Assembly (NCBI GenBank): GCA_020027875.1
Contig: JAHRHA010000006.1
Span: forward strand, 34,350 to 98,349
DNA length: 64,000 bases
Reading direction: 5' to 3'
DNA from: Micromonosporaceae bacterium
GTDB taxonomy: Bacteria; Actinomycetota; Actinomycetes; Mycobacteriales; Micromonosporaceae
Shown here: positions 1 through 8,706 of the stretch, piece by piece
Layout: every line of letters begins with the position of its first letter
Numbering within the stretch: the first letter of the stretch is position 1
Notes under the pieces: generated by a model
The model's input: the letters and a program-made list of their open reading frames with translations, nothing else
The model's database searches: none
Told to the model about the DNA's origin: nothing
Made by a program: the position numbers and the translations under genes

Positions 1-63
1 GTTCTTGAGTGGGCAAACCCGGTCGGTCGCCTGGCTGCCGGCCGTGTAGCATGAGCCGAGCCT

Positions 64-137
64 GGCCAGGTAGCTCAGTTGGTACGAGCGTCCGACTGAA
101 AATCGGAAGGTCGGCGGTTCGACCCCGCCCCTGGCCA
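64..137 (+). tRNA. tRNA-Phe (GAA)
   Basis: The acceptor arms GGCCAGG (64-70) and CCTGGCC (130-136) pair fully. The anticodon stem TCCGA/TCGGA encloses the loop CTGAAAA, with anticodon GAA at 98-100. The TpsiC arm contains GGTTCGACCCC. CCA is not encoded. The gene is intact, and its 3' half doubles as the attachment site of the downstream integrated element. Confidence 0.96.
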
Positions 138-141
138 CCCC
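96..141 (+). repeat. attL (46-bp direct repeat in tRNA-Phe)
   Basis: The sequence from the anticodon loop through the tRNA 3' end plus four C is identical to 14324-14369. The flanking bases differ on both sides (A versus C upstream, G versus C downstream), which fixes the length at 46 bp. Confidence 0.95.
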
Positions 142-224
142 GCAAATCACGCTATTGACCTGCCAGAACGTCACGCGTATGGCAAGCGAGACATCAGTGG
201 GCCGGATCAGCCGAGACCATTTGC

Positions 225-1541
225 TCACGGATTGCTCACAGGCCCGGTGGCGGAGCGCCTGTGCTTGGTCAGAAGCTCGGCAGCAGTTTCGACCTGATCA
301 GCGGCGACCTTCCGTACGAGATGGGCGTAGACCCTCCGTGTGATCTCTGGGGTGGAGTGACCGAGGATCATCTGGACTACCTCGATCGGCACTCCGCCCG
401 CGAGCAGTAGAGAGCACGCCCCATGACGGGTGTCGTGGAGCCGGACCACAGGCAGGCCGCACTCCCTAACGTGGCTTTCAAACGCGTTCGTAACGCTCCC
501 GGGCCGGAGTGGAGTGCCGTCCGGGAGGCAGAACACCAGGTCGTGATCGCGATAGTCCGGGCCGAACAAGGCTTGGTCCTTGGCTTGGGCTGCCCGGTGG
601 CGGGCGAGAGCAGCTTGAGCCGGGCCGGCGAGCGGCACCCAACGGCGGCCCGCCCTCGACTTGGGCCGCTTGAAGAACCGCCCAACGTGCTCACCGGCGC
701 AGTAGGGGCACACGCGCTGGGCGTCAGTTAGCTGGCCGCGACTGACTTCCACCACGGTTTGCCGGACGGTCAGCCCAGCGCCGTCGGCGTCGATGTCGGA
801 CCACCGTAGGCCACAAAGCTCCGCCCGACGCAGCCCGGCGTACGAAGCCACCTCGTACAGCGCGGCAAGCGGGTCATCGGACACGTGCTCTAGGAACTTT
901 GCTGTCTCCTCTGGCTCCCAGAAGGTCGAGTCGTCTTCCTCGTGATCCGATGATGCGAGTGCATCCAAGCGTCCCTCCGCCGGGTTGATCGCGAGGAGCT
1001 CGCGCCGCACCGCAGCCGCGAGGCCGGCCCGGATCGTACGGCGGTAACCAGCGATGGTGCTGGTGGTGCGGATGCTGACCCGACGGCCAACGTTGCCAAC
1101 CCGCCGCTCGCCGGGGACCGGTACCCGAAGACCGGTCAGGACACGTTCAATGTGGCATCGGCGAAGCTCGCGGAGGCGGAGGCGACCGATAGCCGGCTGC
1201 CATACGTCACGAACGTGCCCTCGGTAGTTGGCAAGGGTCTTAGGGGACAGGCCACGCTCGGTCAGCTCTTCAAGCCACCGTTGCAGCCACTCGCCCACCG
1301 TCACGCCCTGGTCGTCGGTCCAGGTGCCCGCTAGGACAGCAGCGAGTTCCTTCGCGCGGGCGTGCTCAGCATCTTGTCGGGTCTTGAAGCCGGACCGGAC
1401 CTTCTGTTTGCGTTTGCCGGTGGCCGCGTCCGGGCCTGTGTCGATCGCATAGGCCCACGAGCCATGGGCTAGCCGGCAGTTCTTCACCCGGCCGCCGTCA
1501 TCGTCGCGGCACTGACACCGCTTGAAGACTGACCCCCTCAT
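225..1541 (-). CDS. int: Tyrosine-type site-specific integrase
   Basis: This 438-residue enzyme should catalyse integration and excision at the tRNA-Phe site. The catalytic tyrosine recombinase set is visible: Arg in GLRRAELCGLRW, then HDTRHG (H-x-x-R), the His of ILGHST, and the nucleophilic Tyr in RRVYAHL. An N-terminal part with CQCRDDDGG and a SAM-like core-binding domain (TVGEWLQRWLEEL) precede it. The start at 1541 was chosen because its ATG overlaps the excisionase stop (ATGA), giving translational coupling. An upstream in-frame start would run into xis. The gene ends about 85 bp from attL, as expected for an AICE integrase. Confidence 0.95.
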   Translation of the reverse strand: MRGSVFKRCQCRDDDGGRVKNCRLAHGSWAYAIDTGPDAATGKRKQKVRSGFKTRQDAEHARAKELAAVLAGTWTDDQGVTVGEWLQRWLEELTERGLSPKTLANYRGHVRDVWQPAIGRLRLRELRRCHIERVLTGLRVPVPGERRVGNVGRRVSIRTTSTIAGYRRTIRAGLAAAVRRELLAINPAEGRLDALASSDHEEDDSTFWEPEETAKFLEHVSDDPLAALYEVASYAGLRRAELCGLRWSDIDADGAGLTVRQTVVEVSRGQLTDAQRVCPYCAGEHVGRFFKRPKSRAGRRWVPLAGPAQAALARHRAAQAKDQALFGPDYRDHDLVFCLPDGTPLRPGSVTNAFESHVRECGLPVVRLHDTRHGACSLLLAGGVPIEVVQMILGHSTPEITRRVYAHLVRKVAADQVETAAELLTKHRRSATGPVSNP

Positions 1542-1783
1542 GGCGCCAACTCGCCGTCGAGCCAGGCGTGGAAACGTTGACGCGGTATCAGCCATCGGCC
1601 CCCCATGCGTTTCGCTGGGATCTCACCGCGGCGCACCATGCCATAGGCGCTGCTGCGGCCCAGCCCAAGGATGACCGCGACCTCCTCCACGGTGTACGTG
1701 GCACGCCGGGGCGTCACTGGCAGGTTGGTGGTTTCGGCAGGCACGGCTGATCGCCGCGCCCGCAGTGGAACAACGTTGTTCAT
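1538..1783 (-). CDS. xis: Excisionase / MerR-type helix-turn-helix protein
   Basis: This small basic DNA-binding protein (81 residues) carries the helix-turn-helix signature YTVEEVAVILGLGRSSAYG followed by the wing MGGRWLIPRQRF, typical of the excisionase/HTH_17 family. It should bias the integrase toward excision. The start at 1783 follows a GAGAGG ribosome site. An alternative ATG at 1831 follows AAAGGAAC and would add 16 residues; the sequence does not decide between them. Its stop overlaps the integrase start by ATGA. The 157 bp upstream, before repSA ends at 1941, contain no gene and may hold a promoter for xis-int. Confidence 0.88.
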   Translation of the reverse strand: MNNVVPLRARRSAVPAETTNLPVTPRRATYTVEEVAVILGLGRSSAYGMVRRGEIPAKRMGGRWLIPRQRFHAWLDGELAP

Positions 1784-1940
1784 TGATTGGCCTCTCGGAT
1801 AGATGTGGGTTGCAGAACCTAGCTGTTGCATGCCGTTCCTTTCGCTGGTGCTGATGATGTGGGGACCAGTCGGGTTGTGTCCTCTGTGGAGCTTCAAGCA
1901 GCGAGCGCCTGTCAAGGCGAGCTTGGCGGTAGACGTCCGA

Positions 1941-3485
1941 TCAGGCGGCGAGGGTGGTTCGGACTTCGGCCGCGATGTCGGCGTACTCACGGGCGCTCGC
2001 GGCGGCGCTGTTGGCTAGGAGTGCGTCACCGGCGGTGTGCCAGCCGGCGCCGACGAACTCGAGGAAGTTGACGACCAGCGTGGTGGGCTGCTCGGGCGCC
2101 TGGTGCTCGGTATCGGGTCCGGCGGTGATGGTGCGGCGGAAGATGACCCGCTGCTCGCGGAGAAACTTGAAGGTGATGGAGAACTGGCGGCTCTTGGTGA
2201 GGTAGTGGCCGCCGAAGCCGAGCATGTGCGCCCACAGCCGTAGCCGGCGCCATTCGCGGGGCCGGCCGAGCATCCAGCAGGCGTCGATGAGTCGCTCGGT
2301 GTGGCTGCCGTCGGCGTCGGCGTACAGGTCGATCGTTTCGGTGGTGAGCCGGCCGGAGAGGTGGCCGGTGGCCTCGGTGGATTTGGTGGCGTACTTGGCC
2401 AGGTAGGCCGCGACCATGGCGTCGGTGACCTCTCCACGAGCGCCGACGGTGATGATTCGGGTGTCGAGCTGCTCGCCCCAGGCAATGGGCCAGCCGGCGG
2501 GCCGGGTTGGATGTGGCTCGGTGCCAAAGCCGGTGGCCCGGGCGGCGTGTTCGACCGCGTCGATCAGGTCGGCGGCGGTGAGCCCGGTCGGCGGTGGCAG
2601 GATGACACCGGGTTGGTCGGGGTCGGTGCCGTCGAGGCGGATGATGGCGTGGAAGTGGATGACCGCGCGGCGTTGCATCTCGGCGGCCTTGCCGTAGGAG
2701 AGTTTGATGCCGGCCGGGTCGATGCCGCGCCGTCGGGCGGTGCGGTGCAGGTGGCGTTCGATGCCGATGCGGGTGCGCCGCCACAGTTCCCCGGCGTGCA
2801 GGTTCCAGACGACCTGGCCGTCATGGTCGTAGCAGTCCGGGCACAGCGGTGTGCCGACGATCCGGTCGGTGGGCTCGTGGCGGGCGTAGCAGACCAGCGG
2901 GGTTCCGTGCTCGCACTTGGGGTTGTCGCGGCGGGCGTGGCATGGTTCGGGTCGGCAGTCGCAGCGGCGCCGGTCGGTGCAGGTGTGCCGTTTGACGATG
3001 TGGGTGTGGACCTGGCCGAAGGATGGTGCGGTGAAGGTGGGGAAGACGGCCGGGTGGGCGGCGATGGTGTCGGGGATGCCTTTGCCGCCGACCAGGCCGG
3101 CGCGGAGGATCTGGTAGGCGTCGCGTTTGTACCGGTTGGAGCAGGATGGGCAGGCCGCGGCGCGGCGGTTGCCGCACGGCTTGTAGAGCACCCCGTCGGG
3201 CATGTCGGCGGTGTAGGTGCTGGTGTAGGACCAGGTGCCGTCGGGTTGCACGGTGACGTGTTCGATGCTTCCGGCCAGCCGGATCGGTCGGGTGCAGCCG
3301 GCGGCCGGTTTGATGTGCCACAGCCAGGCGTCGAAATCAGGTCGGGTGGCCCTCGCGAGGGCCTGCGCCCGGGCGTCGAGGGTGCGGGACAACGGCGACC
3401 AGGATGGGTCGGTTGGCGGCTCGGCGCATGGGGCCGCACCCGAAGCGTGGGCTTCGGGTGCGACGGTCAGCGTCGAGACGGTCAC
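1941..3485 (-). CDS. repSA: RepSA-type replication initiator
   Basis: This 514-residue protein resembles the rolling-circle initiator of pSAM2-type elements. The N-terminal half has zinc-binding-like cysteine clusters (CGNRRAAACPSCSNR, CDCRPEPCHARR, CPDCYDHDG). A histidine pair reminiscent of HUH nucleases lies in AVIHFHAIIRLDG, and a candidate catalytic tyrosine lies in VAAYLAKYATKS. It would nick the element's origin to start replication after excision. The GTG start at 3485 overlaps the stop of the upstream SpdB-like gene (GTGA); the longer open frame upstream is antisense or out-of-frame noise. Confidence 0.9.
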   Translation of the reverse strand: MTVSTLTVAPEAHASGAAPCAEPPTDPSWSPLSRTLDARAQALARATRPDFDAWLWHIKPAAGCTRPIRLAGSIEHVTVQPDGTWSYTSTYTADMPDGVLYKPCGNRRAAACPSCSNRYKRDAYQILRAGLVGGKGIPDTIAAHPAVFPTFTAPSFGQVHTHIVKRHTCTDRRRCDCRPEPCHARRDNPKCEHGTPLVCYARHEPTDRIVGTPLCPDCYDHDGQVVWNLHAGELWRRTRIGIERHLHRTARRRGIDPAGIKLSYGKAAEMQRRAVIHFHAIIRLDGTDPDQPGVILPPPTGLTAADLIDAVEHAARATGFGTEPHPTRPAGWPIAWGEQLDTRIITVGARGEVTDAMVAAYLAKYATKSTEATGHLSGRLTTETIDLYADADGSHTERLIDACWMLGRPREWRRLRLWAHMLGFGGHYLTKSRQFSITFKFLREQRVIFRRTITAGPDTEHQAPEQPTTLVVNFLEFVGAGWHTAGDALLANSAAASAREYADIAAEVRTTLAA

Positions 3486-4456
3486 CGGGCGTCCTTGACG
3501 GGCGTGCCGTTGACGGTCGGGACGGGTGTGGTTGGGTTGGCCGGTTCGAGGTTGAGCACGGCCAGGGCTTGGGCGGCCTGCTCGGAGGTCACCTTGAGCC
3601 GCACGGCTAGCTGCCCGGCGGTGATCGGCGTGCCGTGCTCGGCCCGGTACTCGGTGGCCACCTGACGGGCCCGGCTGAGCATGGCCGGCGGAACCGGCAG
3701 CGCAGGCTTGGCAACGTCCAACGCGGTGACAGGAGTGTCGATGGTGGACGGTGCCGGCCGGCGCGACGGGTTCGTGGTCTTGCTCGGACGGGGGCGGGTG
3801 GTGTGGGTACCGGACTTCGCCGCGGCGGCCGAGGCCGTCGGGGCCGGTCGGGGTTGGGTGATCCGATGGGCCACCTGGGCCGGGCTCGGAACCGGGATGG
3901 CCGGGGACACCGGCGCGGCCGCCGCCACACGTGCTGGCGGCGGGCTGGTCGGGACCACCGGGCTGCCGACAACGGCGGCGGGGGCGGCGGTCGGAACGGA
4001 CATGGACATGACCGGCGCGAGTGCCGGTGCGGTGGTGCGGTGACGGCTGGTGGCCATGAGCGCGCCGGTGGCCATCACCATGAGCCCGTCGACGGCGAGC
4101 GGACCCACGTAGTAGATGATCGGCTCCTCGCCGTAGTGGGCGAGCAGCCCGGACAGGTGCCGGTAGGAGACGAACGCCGCGACCGCTGCCACTGGCAGCA
4201 GGCCGACCCAGCGCAGCAGGTGCCAGCTGACACCGTGCGGCCACCGGATCCGGACGAAGATCTCCACGGCGACGAACAGGAACACCGGCCAGACGACGGC
4301 GCCGACAACGGCGCCGGGCTCGGGAGCCCAGTCGGCCGGTGATCCGTGGGGTGGGATGAACGAATGCGCCACGTTCGCGGCGATCGACACCAGCCCACCC
4401 AGGACGGCCCCGGTGTACGCCCAGCCACGGCCGGGCACCCTGACAAGTGCGGTCAT
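3482..4456 (-). CDS. SpdB-like (DUF2637) transfer-associated membrane protein
   Basis: This 324-residue protein has four predicted membrane segments in its first 125 residues (around 12-30, 48-67, 82-100 and 115-135), a DUF2637-like pattern. A long Pro/Ala/Thr-rich linker follows. The C-terminal 80 residues look like a winged helix (TPITAGQLAVRLKVTSEQAA). Spd proteins help element spread in mycelium; the soluble tail could contact DNA. A strong GGAGGT site precedes the ATG, which also overlaps the preceding gene by ATGA. The exact role is inferred from family and context. Confidence 0.8.
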   Translation of the reverse strand: MTALVRVPGRGWAYTGAVLGGLVSIAANVAHSFIPPHGSPADWAPEPGAVVGAVVWPVFLFVAVEIFVRIRWPHGVSWHLLRWVGLLPVAAVAAFVSYRHLSGLLAHYGEEPIIYYVGPLAVDGLMVMATGALMATSRHRTTAPALAPVMSMSVPTAAPAAVVGSPVVPTSPPPARVAAAAPVSPAIPVPSPAQVAHRITQPRPAPTASAAAAKSGTHTTRPRPSKTTNPSRRPAPSTIDTPVTALDVAKPALPVPPAMLSRARQVATEYRAEHGTPITAGQLAVRLKVTSEQAAQALAVLNLEPANPTTPVPTVNGTPVKDAR

Positions 4457-5106
4457 GGTCTACCTCCGGGGGGAAGCGGGAACAGGACTTCGACGTCTCG
4501 CCGAGGCGGCGACGCCGGTGCAGGCCAGCGCAGGGCGCGCAGGGCCTTGGTGTTGTGCAGATCGGTCCGCTGGTCAGGGGCCAGCCGGGCGATCGCCTGC
4601 TGGTCCTCGGCCCGGCGCCGGTACAGCACCGGACGCACAGCGGCGTTAGTTGGGCAGTCCGCGAAGCGGACGCCCTTGGGATAGCGGTGGCCGCAGCCGG
4701 GACAGGTCTCGACCGCGGGGATTCCGCGATGGTGGTCGGCGAACACCTGCACGAGGGTCGCCACCGTGACGGCCAGACCGGCCGCCACCAGGCGCTTGTC
4801 CAGGCCGGCCCGTTCGGACCGGTCGGCGTAGCGCATCTGCGCCGCCTGCCGGGACACGCCCAGCCGGTCGGCGATCTCCGTCCACGAGTAGCCGAACTCC
4901 CGCAGCCCGCGTACCGCGGTGCGGGTGATGGCGTCCACATCGGACGGCAGCAGGACTAGCGACCGCAGCGCCTCGATGTCCCCGGCCGCGACCCGACGCG
5001 CATACGCGCGCAGGATCCGGCGGGCGAACGAGGCGTAGTCGGCGTTTTCCACCGTTCGCTTGGCGCGCTTACGCTTCACGGACGGCTTGGCGGTGGTTGT
5101 GCCCAT
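4453..5106 (-). CDS. Helix-turn-helix protein with C-terminal zinc ribbon
   Basis: This 217-residue protein is basic at its N-terminus (KPSVKRKRAKR). A sigma-region-4-like HTH lies at about 88-108 (YSWTEIADRLGVSRQAAQMR), and CPGCGHRYPKGVRFADCP forms a likely zinc ribbon at about 150. It is probably a DNA-binding regulator or accessory factor of the element. The start at 5106 was chosen because TGATG overlaps the previous stop; the much longer open frame upstream reads through the neighbouring gene. Its precise function is unknown. Confidence 0.75.
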   Translation of the reverse strand: MGTTTAKPSVKRKRAKRTVENADYASFARRILRAYARRVAAGDIEALRSLVLLPSDVDAITRTAVRGLREFGYSWTEIADRLGVSRQAAQMRYADRSERAGLDKRLVAAGLAVTVATLVQVFADHHRGIPAVETCPGCGHRYPKGVRFADCPTNAAVRPVLYRRRAEDQQAIARLAPDQRTDLHNTKALRALRWPAPASPPRRDVEVLFPLPPGGRP

Positions 5107-5684
5107 CAGGCACCCCCGGCCAGCACTGGAAGGGCGGGCGTCACCCCGTCGGACCCGGAGACCGGGCACAGCGGGGTTCCGTCGCGGTGCGAGTAGGCCG
5201 GCACCGGCCAGGACTCGGGCATGTGCCAGTCCGTTGGCGGCCGGGAGTACACCGGCTCGCCGCAGACCGGGCACGACACGTGCAGCAACTCCCACACGTC
5301 GGCGGCCTCGGCCAGGACGTCGAGGACCTCCTGGGCGTTGCGTCCGGGTTCGTCGTTGAAGCCGTACGCCGAATCCGCCCCGTGCCACGCGGACACGAAC
5401 CGGTCCAGATGGGTGACGGCGGCTTCGAACTCGGCCCAGCCGGGCTGGTCGAAGTGCTGCGCCGGCGCCTCGACCGGTCCGCCGTAGCAGACCATGCCGA
5501 TCGCGCCGACCACACAGGCCGCCGGGGTGAACACCGCGGCGGTCTGGTCGTAGTAGCTGCCCTGAACCCAGCCGTGCCGGGTCAGGTGCAGGGCGGCCGC
5601 CCGCAGGGCGCGGGCCGGGGTCACCGTCTGCGCGGTGACGGGGTCGGTCGCCGGTTCGGCGACCTGGGTGTGGGTAGGCTGCAT
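5106..5684 (-). CDS. DUF6197-like AICE protein
   Basis: This 192-residue protein is preceded by an excellent AGGAGGTC site. The core HGWVQGSYYDQ, then CVVGAIGM, then FNDEPGRNAQEVLDVLAEA resembles the DUF6197 family common in actinomycete mobile elements. A CPVCGEPVY motif later in the protein may bind metal. No catalytic residues are recognised. It lies in the leftward transfer and replication operon between the small proteins and the HTH gene. A 100-bp gap upstream separates it from the next gene. Confidence 0.7.
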   Translation of the reverse strand: MQPTHTQVAEPATDPVTAQTVTPARALRAAALHLTRHGWVQGSYYDQTAAVFTPAACVVGAIGMVCYGGPVEAPAQHFDQPGWAEFEAAVTHLDRFVSAWHGADSAYGFNDEPGRNAQEVLDVLAEAADVWELLHVSCPVCGEPVYSRPPTDWHMPESWPVPAYSHRDGTPLCPVSGSDGVTPALPVLAGGA

Positions 5685-5784
5685 TCAGCCGACCTCCTTT
5701 CCTGATTGGGGGGAATCGGTGGCTAGAGGTCGGCGGCACCGGATCTGCTTGGCGGTAGGGCCGGTGCCGCCGGCTCGACATTGG

Positions 5785-6075
5785 TCAGCGCCGTCGAGAA
5801 ATCACCCGCTTCAACAGCGCCTGCAACGAGGTCAAGATGTGCGCCAGATGCGCCCGGGCCTGAGGTTCACCGGCGGCCAATGTGATACGGGTTCGGATCT
5901 CCACATGTTGGCGGCCATCGGCGGCCAGCACCCGGGTCAACACCGCCACGCCGGCCGGGCCGGCCGACAGTGTCACCGGATGGGCCCGATGCTCGCCCAG
6001 GCCGCACTGGTGGTCGCGGGCGCACCAGTCCGTATGCGCAAAGCCGCGCCGGGTCCGTCCGGTCAGCACGGTCAT
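5785..6075 (-). CDS. Small AICE protein of unknown function
   Basis: This 96-residue protein has an N-terminal Cys/His cluster (HTDWCARDHQCGLGEHRAH) that could bind a metal, followed by a strand-rich middle and an Arg-rich tail. Its ATG overlaps the upstream stop (ATGA), so it is read as a real, coupled gene. I do not recognise the family. Confidence 0.65.
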   Translation of the reverse strand: MTVLTGRTRRGFAHTDWCARDHQCGLGEHRAHPVTLSAGPAGVAVLTRVLAADGRQHVEIRTRITLAAGEPQARAHLAHILTSLQALLKRVISRRR

Positions 6076-6359
6076 GACCGGTCCTCCCCGTCGGCAAGCG
6101 CGGCGCAGACCCGCGCAGCCGCGTCGACGCCGGACAGACCCAGCTCAGCCGCCCAGCCGGCCAGGTGCGGCCACAACCGGCATCCGCTCGGAGGGTCGTC
6201 GGCGGCGAGGGTCTCGGCGATCGTCATCGCGGTCAGCGCCTGGCCGTGGGCGAGCCGCCGGCCGGGCAGCCAGGTCACCCGCCAGCCATCGCCGTCGTGG
6301 ACGGCGCGGTGACCGGTCAGGTCGCTGGTCATCGCGGCATCGGTGATCCGGATCGACAT
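6072..6359 (-). CDS. Small AICE protein of unknown function
   Basis: This 95-residue protein lies directly downstream of the translocase gene (12 bp gap), with a GGGAGAAA ribosome site. Its pattern (HRAVHDGDGWRVTWLPGRR, then a helical tail with ALTAMTIAETLAAD) recurs in actinomycete elements, but no function is known to me. The stop overlaps the next start by ATGA. Confidence 0.68.
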   Translation of the reverse strand: MSIRITDAAMTSDLTGHRAVHDGDGWRVTWLPGRRLAHGQALTAMTIAETLAADDPPSGCRLWPHLAGWAAELGLSGVDAAARVCAALADGEDRS

Positions 6360-6371
6360 GACGGTTTCTCC

Positions 6372-7220
6372 CTACGCGGCCGACGGGTCGAGGTAGCGGT
6401 GCGGGTTGCGGATCGAAGCCGCGTAGGAGGCGATCGCGGCGCAGTCCTCATCGGACAGATAGGCCGTCTTGACCAGCCGTGGCACACCACCCTCGGCGAT
6501 CAGCAACCCGGCGCCCGGATTGCTGGGGCTGATCGTGTTGGACGACCAGCCCCGGGCCGCCCAGCCATGGCCCAGCACGATGTCGCTGGACACATCGGTG
6601 GTACACCGGCCAGCCCACCGCCAGGCGAACAGATCCCGCAGCGAGGTCGGGATGATGTCCGACGACGGCCGCTGCGTCGCGGCCACCACCATCACCCCGA
6701 CCGCCCGGCCCCGGGCCACCAGGTCCCGCAGCAGGCTCGAGAACGCCTCCTGCGTCTTGCGGTCCCCGACCGTGGCCGAGAAGTAGGCCAGCTCGTCTAC
6801 CGCCACCAGGATCGGCAGGAACGCATCGCCGCGGACGATCTTGCGTCGGCCCTGAGATCGCAGGTGGGCGTAGCGGTTGTTCATCACAGTCTGCAGCCGC
6901 CGCAGCGTGGCCAACGCGTGGTCGATGTCCGGGCCGACGAACACGTCGGCGCAGGCCTCCCACTGACCCAGCTCGACCTGCTTGCCGTCGAGCAGGCACA
7001 GCCGGCAATCCACCGACAGCGCCGCGTGCGCCACGATCAGGTTGAGCAGGGTCGACTTCCCGCCGCCCGGCTCGGAGCCGGCCAGCAGATTCCGGAAGAT
7101 CATCGACACGTGGACCGGGTGGCCAAACTCATCGATGCCGATGAACATCGGATCGAACACCGACAGCGCCGGCCCCACCGGCACTGGGCCCGTGGAGCTC
7201 AACGCGACCAGGGTCGGCAT
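6372..7220 (-). CDS. traB: FtsK/SpoIIIE-type DNA translocase (TraB ATPase module)
   Basis: This 282-residue ATPase moves double-stranded element DNA between cells. The Walker A motif is GSEPGGGKST (about 48-57) and the Walker B is ILVAVDELAYF, followed by the sensor-like VVAATQRPSSD. The ATG at 7220 follows AGGAG at good spacing; an upstream GTG is less likely. It is much shorter than classical TraB (about 700 residues): the membrane-spanning N-terminal part is encoded separately at 7806-8663, with ssb between. The C-terminal gamma-like DNA-recognition domain is short or absent. Confidence 0.88.
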   Translation of the reverse strand: MPTLVALSSTGPVPVGPALSVFDPMFIGIDEFGHPVHVSMIFRNLLAGSEPGGGKSTLLNLIVAHAALSVDCRLCLLDGKQVELGQWEACADVFVGPDIDHALATLRRLQTVMNNRYAHLRSQGRRKIVRGDAFLPILVAVDELAYFSATVGDRKTQEAFSSLLRDLVARGRAVGVMVVAATQRPSSDIIPTSLRDLFAWRWAGRCTTDVSSDIVLGHGWAARGWSSNTISPSNPGAGLLIAEGGVPRLVKTAYLSDEDCAAIASYAASIRNPHRYLDPSAA

Positions 7221-7247
7221 CACAGACACTCCTGTCCTGTCCGGGGA

Positions 7248-7706
7248 TTAGGCGGCGGCCCGGTGGTTGGCCGGGGTCGCCGTAGCCCACGGATCACCGG
7301 CCGGTATCTCCGCCTCCGGGTGATGGCCGTTGCCGCCAGAGCGGGTCATTTTCGCCACCGTTGCGGTGGCAAACCGCAGCGACGGGCCGACCTCGTCCAC
7401 GTCCAGGCCGTAGGCCGAGCGCTTCTCGCCCTCGTCGGTCTCCCACCGCGACAGCCGCAGCCGGCCCACCACCACGACCCGGGTGCCCTTGCGCAGCGAC
7501 TCGGCCGCATGCTCGGCCAACTCCCGCCACACCGTGCAGGTCAGAAACAGCGGATCACCGTCGCGGTACTCCCCGCTGGTCTTGTCCAGCACCCGGGGCG
7601 TGGACGCGACCGTGAACTTCGCCAGGGCCACCCCGGCCGGGGTGAACCGCAGATCCGGATCGGCGGTCAGGTTGCCCACCACCGTCACCGTTGTGTCGTT
7701 CGCCAT
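7248..7706 (-). CDS. ssb: Single-stranded DNA-binding protein
   Basis: This 152-residue OB-fold protein has the family start [18 protein letters not shown], then [25 protein letters not shown], split here by family comparison into strands 1 to 4. It should coat single-stranded DNA made during rolling-circle replication. The start at 7706 follows AAGGAG at 9 nt. The tail ends in [10 protein letters not shown] rather than the acidic DDDIPF-type tip, so it probably does not recruit host partners in the usual way. It lies between the two parts of the transfer machine. Confidence 0.9.
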   Translation of the reverse strand: MANDTTVTVVGNLTADPDLRFTPAGVALAKFTVASTPRVLDKTSGEYRDGDPLFLTCTVWRELAEHAAESLRKGTRVVVVGRLRLSRWETDEGEKRSAYGLDVDEVGPSLRFATATVAKMTRSGGNGHHPEAEIPAGDPWATATPANHRAAA

Positions 7707-7805
7707 CTCAGGCATCTCCTTGATTCGTTGGAGCCTTGTTGGACTGGTCACCAGGTCTGGCGGCCACCGCCACGCCCGACACCGCGTCGGGCCCAGCGGA
7801 AGCGG

Positions 7806-8663
7806 TCAGCGACGGGCCACCCGGGTCACCGGCGCCTCCTCCGGCAGATCGGACAGGTCCAGGGCCAGGGGCGGCCCGCCCGGCGAGACCGGCGTCACCG
7901 CATCGCTCACGATCGGCACCGATCGGGCCAGCGGCGACCGGACGGCGCCGGTCAGCGGATCCCGGCGGGTGATATCGACCCGCACCAGCGCCGCGCGCCG
8001 GGCCGAGGCGCGGACCACCCGCACCTCACCGGCCCAACAGGCCACCGCCAACTTGCCCGTCCTGCCGTCCAAGTCGGACAGGTCCAGGCCCGGGCGTAGC
8101 CACACCCACACCCGCTCCCCCGCAGGCGTCGGACGCGCCAGCAGGATCAGCGGCAGGAATATCGGACTACTCCGCGCCGCCGAGCGGATGAACTCGGCGA
8201 AGCACAACCGCAGGCGATGGCGGACCACCGCACACCACGCCCACGCGACGACTCGGCGACGAACCGGGCGAACAAGTCCTGCCAGGCCGGAAGCGGCAAG
8301 GACCAGTGCGGCAGCGAGGACCGGATGCGTTACCGACGCGGCGGCGGCCAAGCCCGTTACCACGACGGCGAACAGCACGATCTCGGCTGCCCAATGCCAC
8401 AGCACCCGCAGCGCCGGCCACGCCCGCACGGCCAGCGCCACCACCAGACCGCATACCGCGCCGACCAGCACGCCGAGGACCACGGCAGTGATCGAATGGC
8501 CGACCGTCGCGAATGCAGCTATGGCCAACGCGCCGGCGGAAGACGTGACGGTGTAGAACGCGACGCGGGCCCGGCGCGCGTACGAACGCGCCACCGACAC
8601 CTCGACCATCGGCACCGCTTCGGTCGTGCCGGAGCCGGGCCGGCCACTCGTGCCAGTAGCCAT
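7806..8663 (-). CDS. Membrane module of a split TraB-like transfer protein
   Basis: This 285-residue protein has four hydrophobic segments in its first half (roughly 38-55, 60-80, 90-110, 115-130), then a soluble domain with WVWLRPGLDLSDL and VRVVRASARRAALVRVDI. The latter resembles the linker/beta region that precedes the ATPase in TraB/FtsK proteins. With the ATPase at 6372-7220 it would make up one complete translocase in two polypeptides; this is inference from order and topology. The GGAGG site is 5 nt from the ATG. It is the first gene of the leftward operon, divergent from the GntR regulator. Confidence 0.72.
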   Translation of the reverse strand: MATGTSGRPGSGTTEAVPMVEVSVARSYARRARVAFYTVTSSAGALAIAAFATVGHSITAVVLGVLVGAVCGLVVALAVRAWPALRVLWHWAAEIVLFAVVVTGLAAAASVTHPVLAAALVLAASGLAGLVRPVRRRVVAWAWCAVVRHRLRLCFAEFIRSAARSSPIFLPLILLARPTPAGERVWVWLRPGLDLSDLDGRTGKLAVACWAGEVRVVRASARRAALVRVDITRRDPLTGAVRSPLARSVPIVSDAVTPVSPGGPPLALDLSDLPEEAPVTRVARR

Positions 8664-8680
8664 GTCATCCTCCAGAGGGT

Positions 8681-8706
8681 CTTCATGTCTTCATGAAGAC
8701 ATGAAG
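8681..8706. promoter_or_regulatory. Operator palindrome in the AICE divergent promoter region
   Basis: A perfect 26-bp palindrome with centre GTCTTCATGAAGAC (8687-8700) is extended on each side by CTTCAT/ATGAAG. A related half-site (GTTCACGAAGAC) lies at 8741-8752. The position between the transfer operon and the GntR gene suggests the binding site of that regulator, which would repress both directions. Confidence 0.82.

Noticed and set aside
2301..3665. 454-residue plus-strand frame opposite repSA
   Set aside because: Gly/Val-rich shadow of the repSA codons with no domain; repSA has clear motifs and coupling on the other strand.
6165..8099. 644-residue plus-strand frame across the transfer operon
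   Set aside because: Arg/His/Gly-rich antisense of traB and ssb; no domain.
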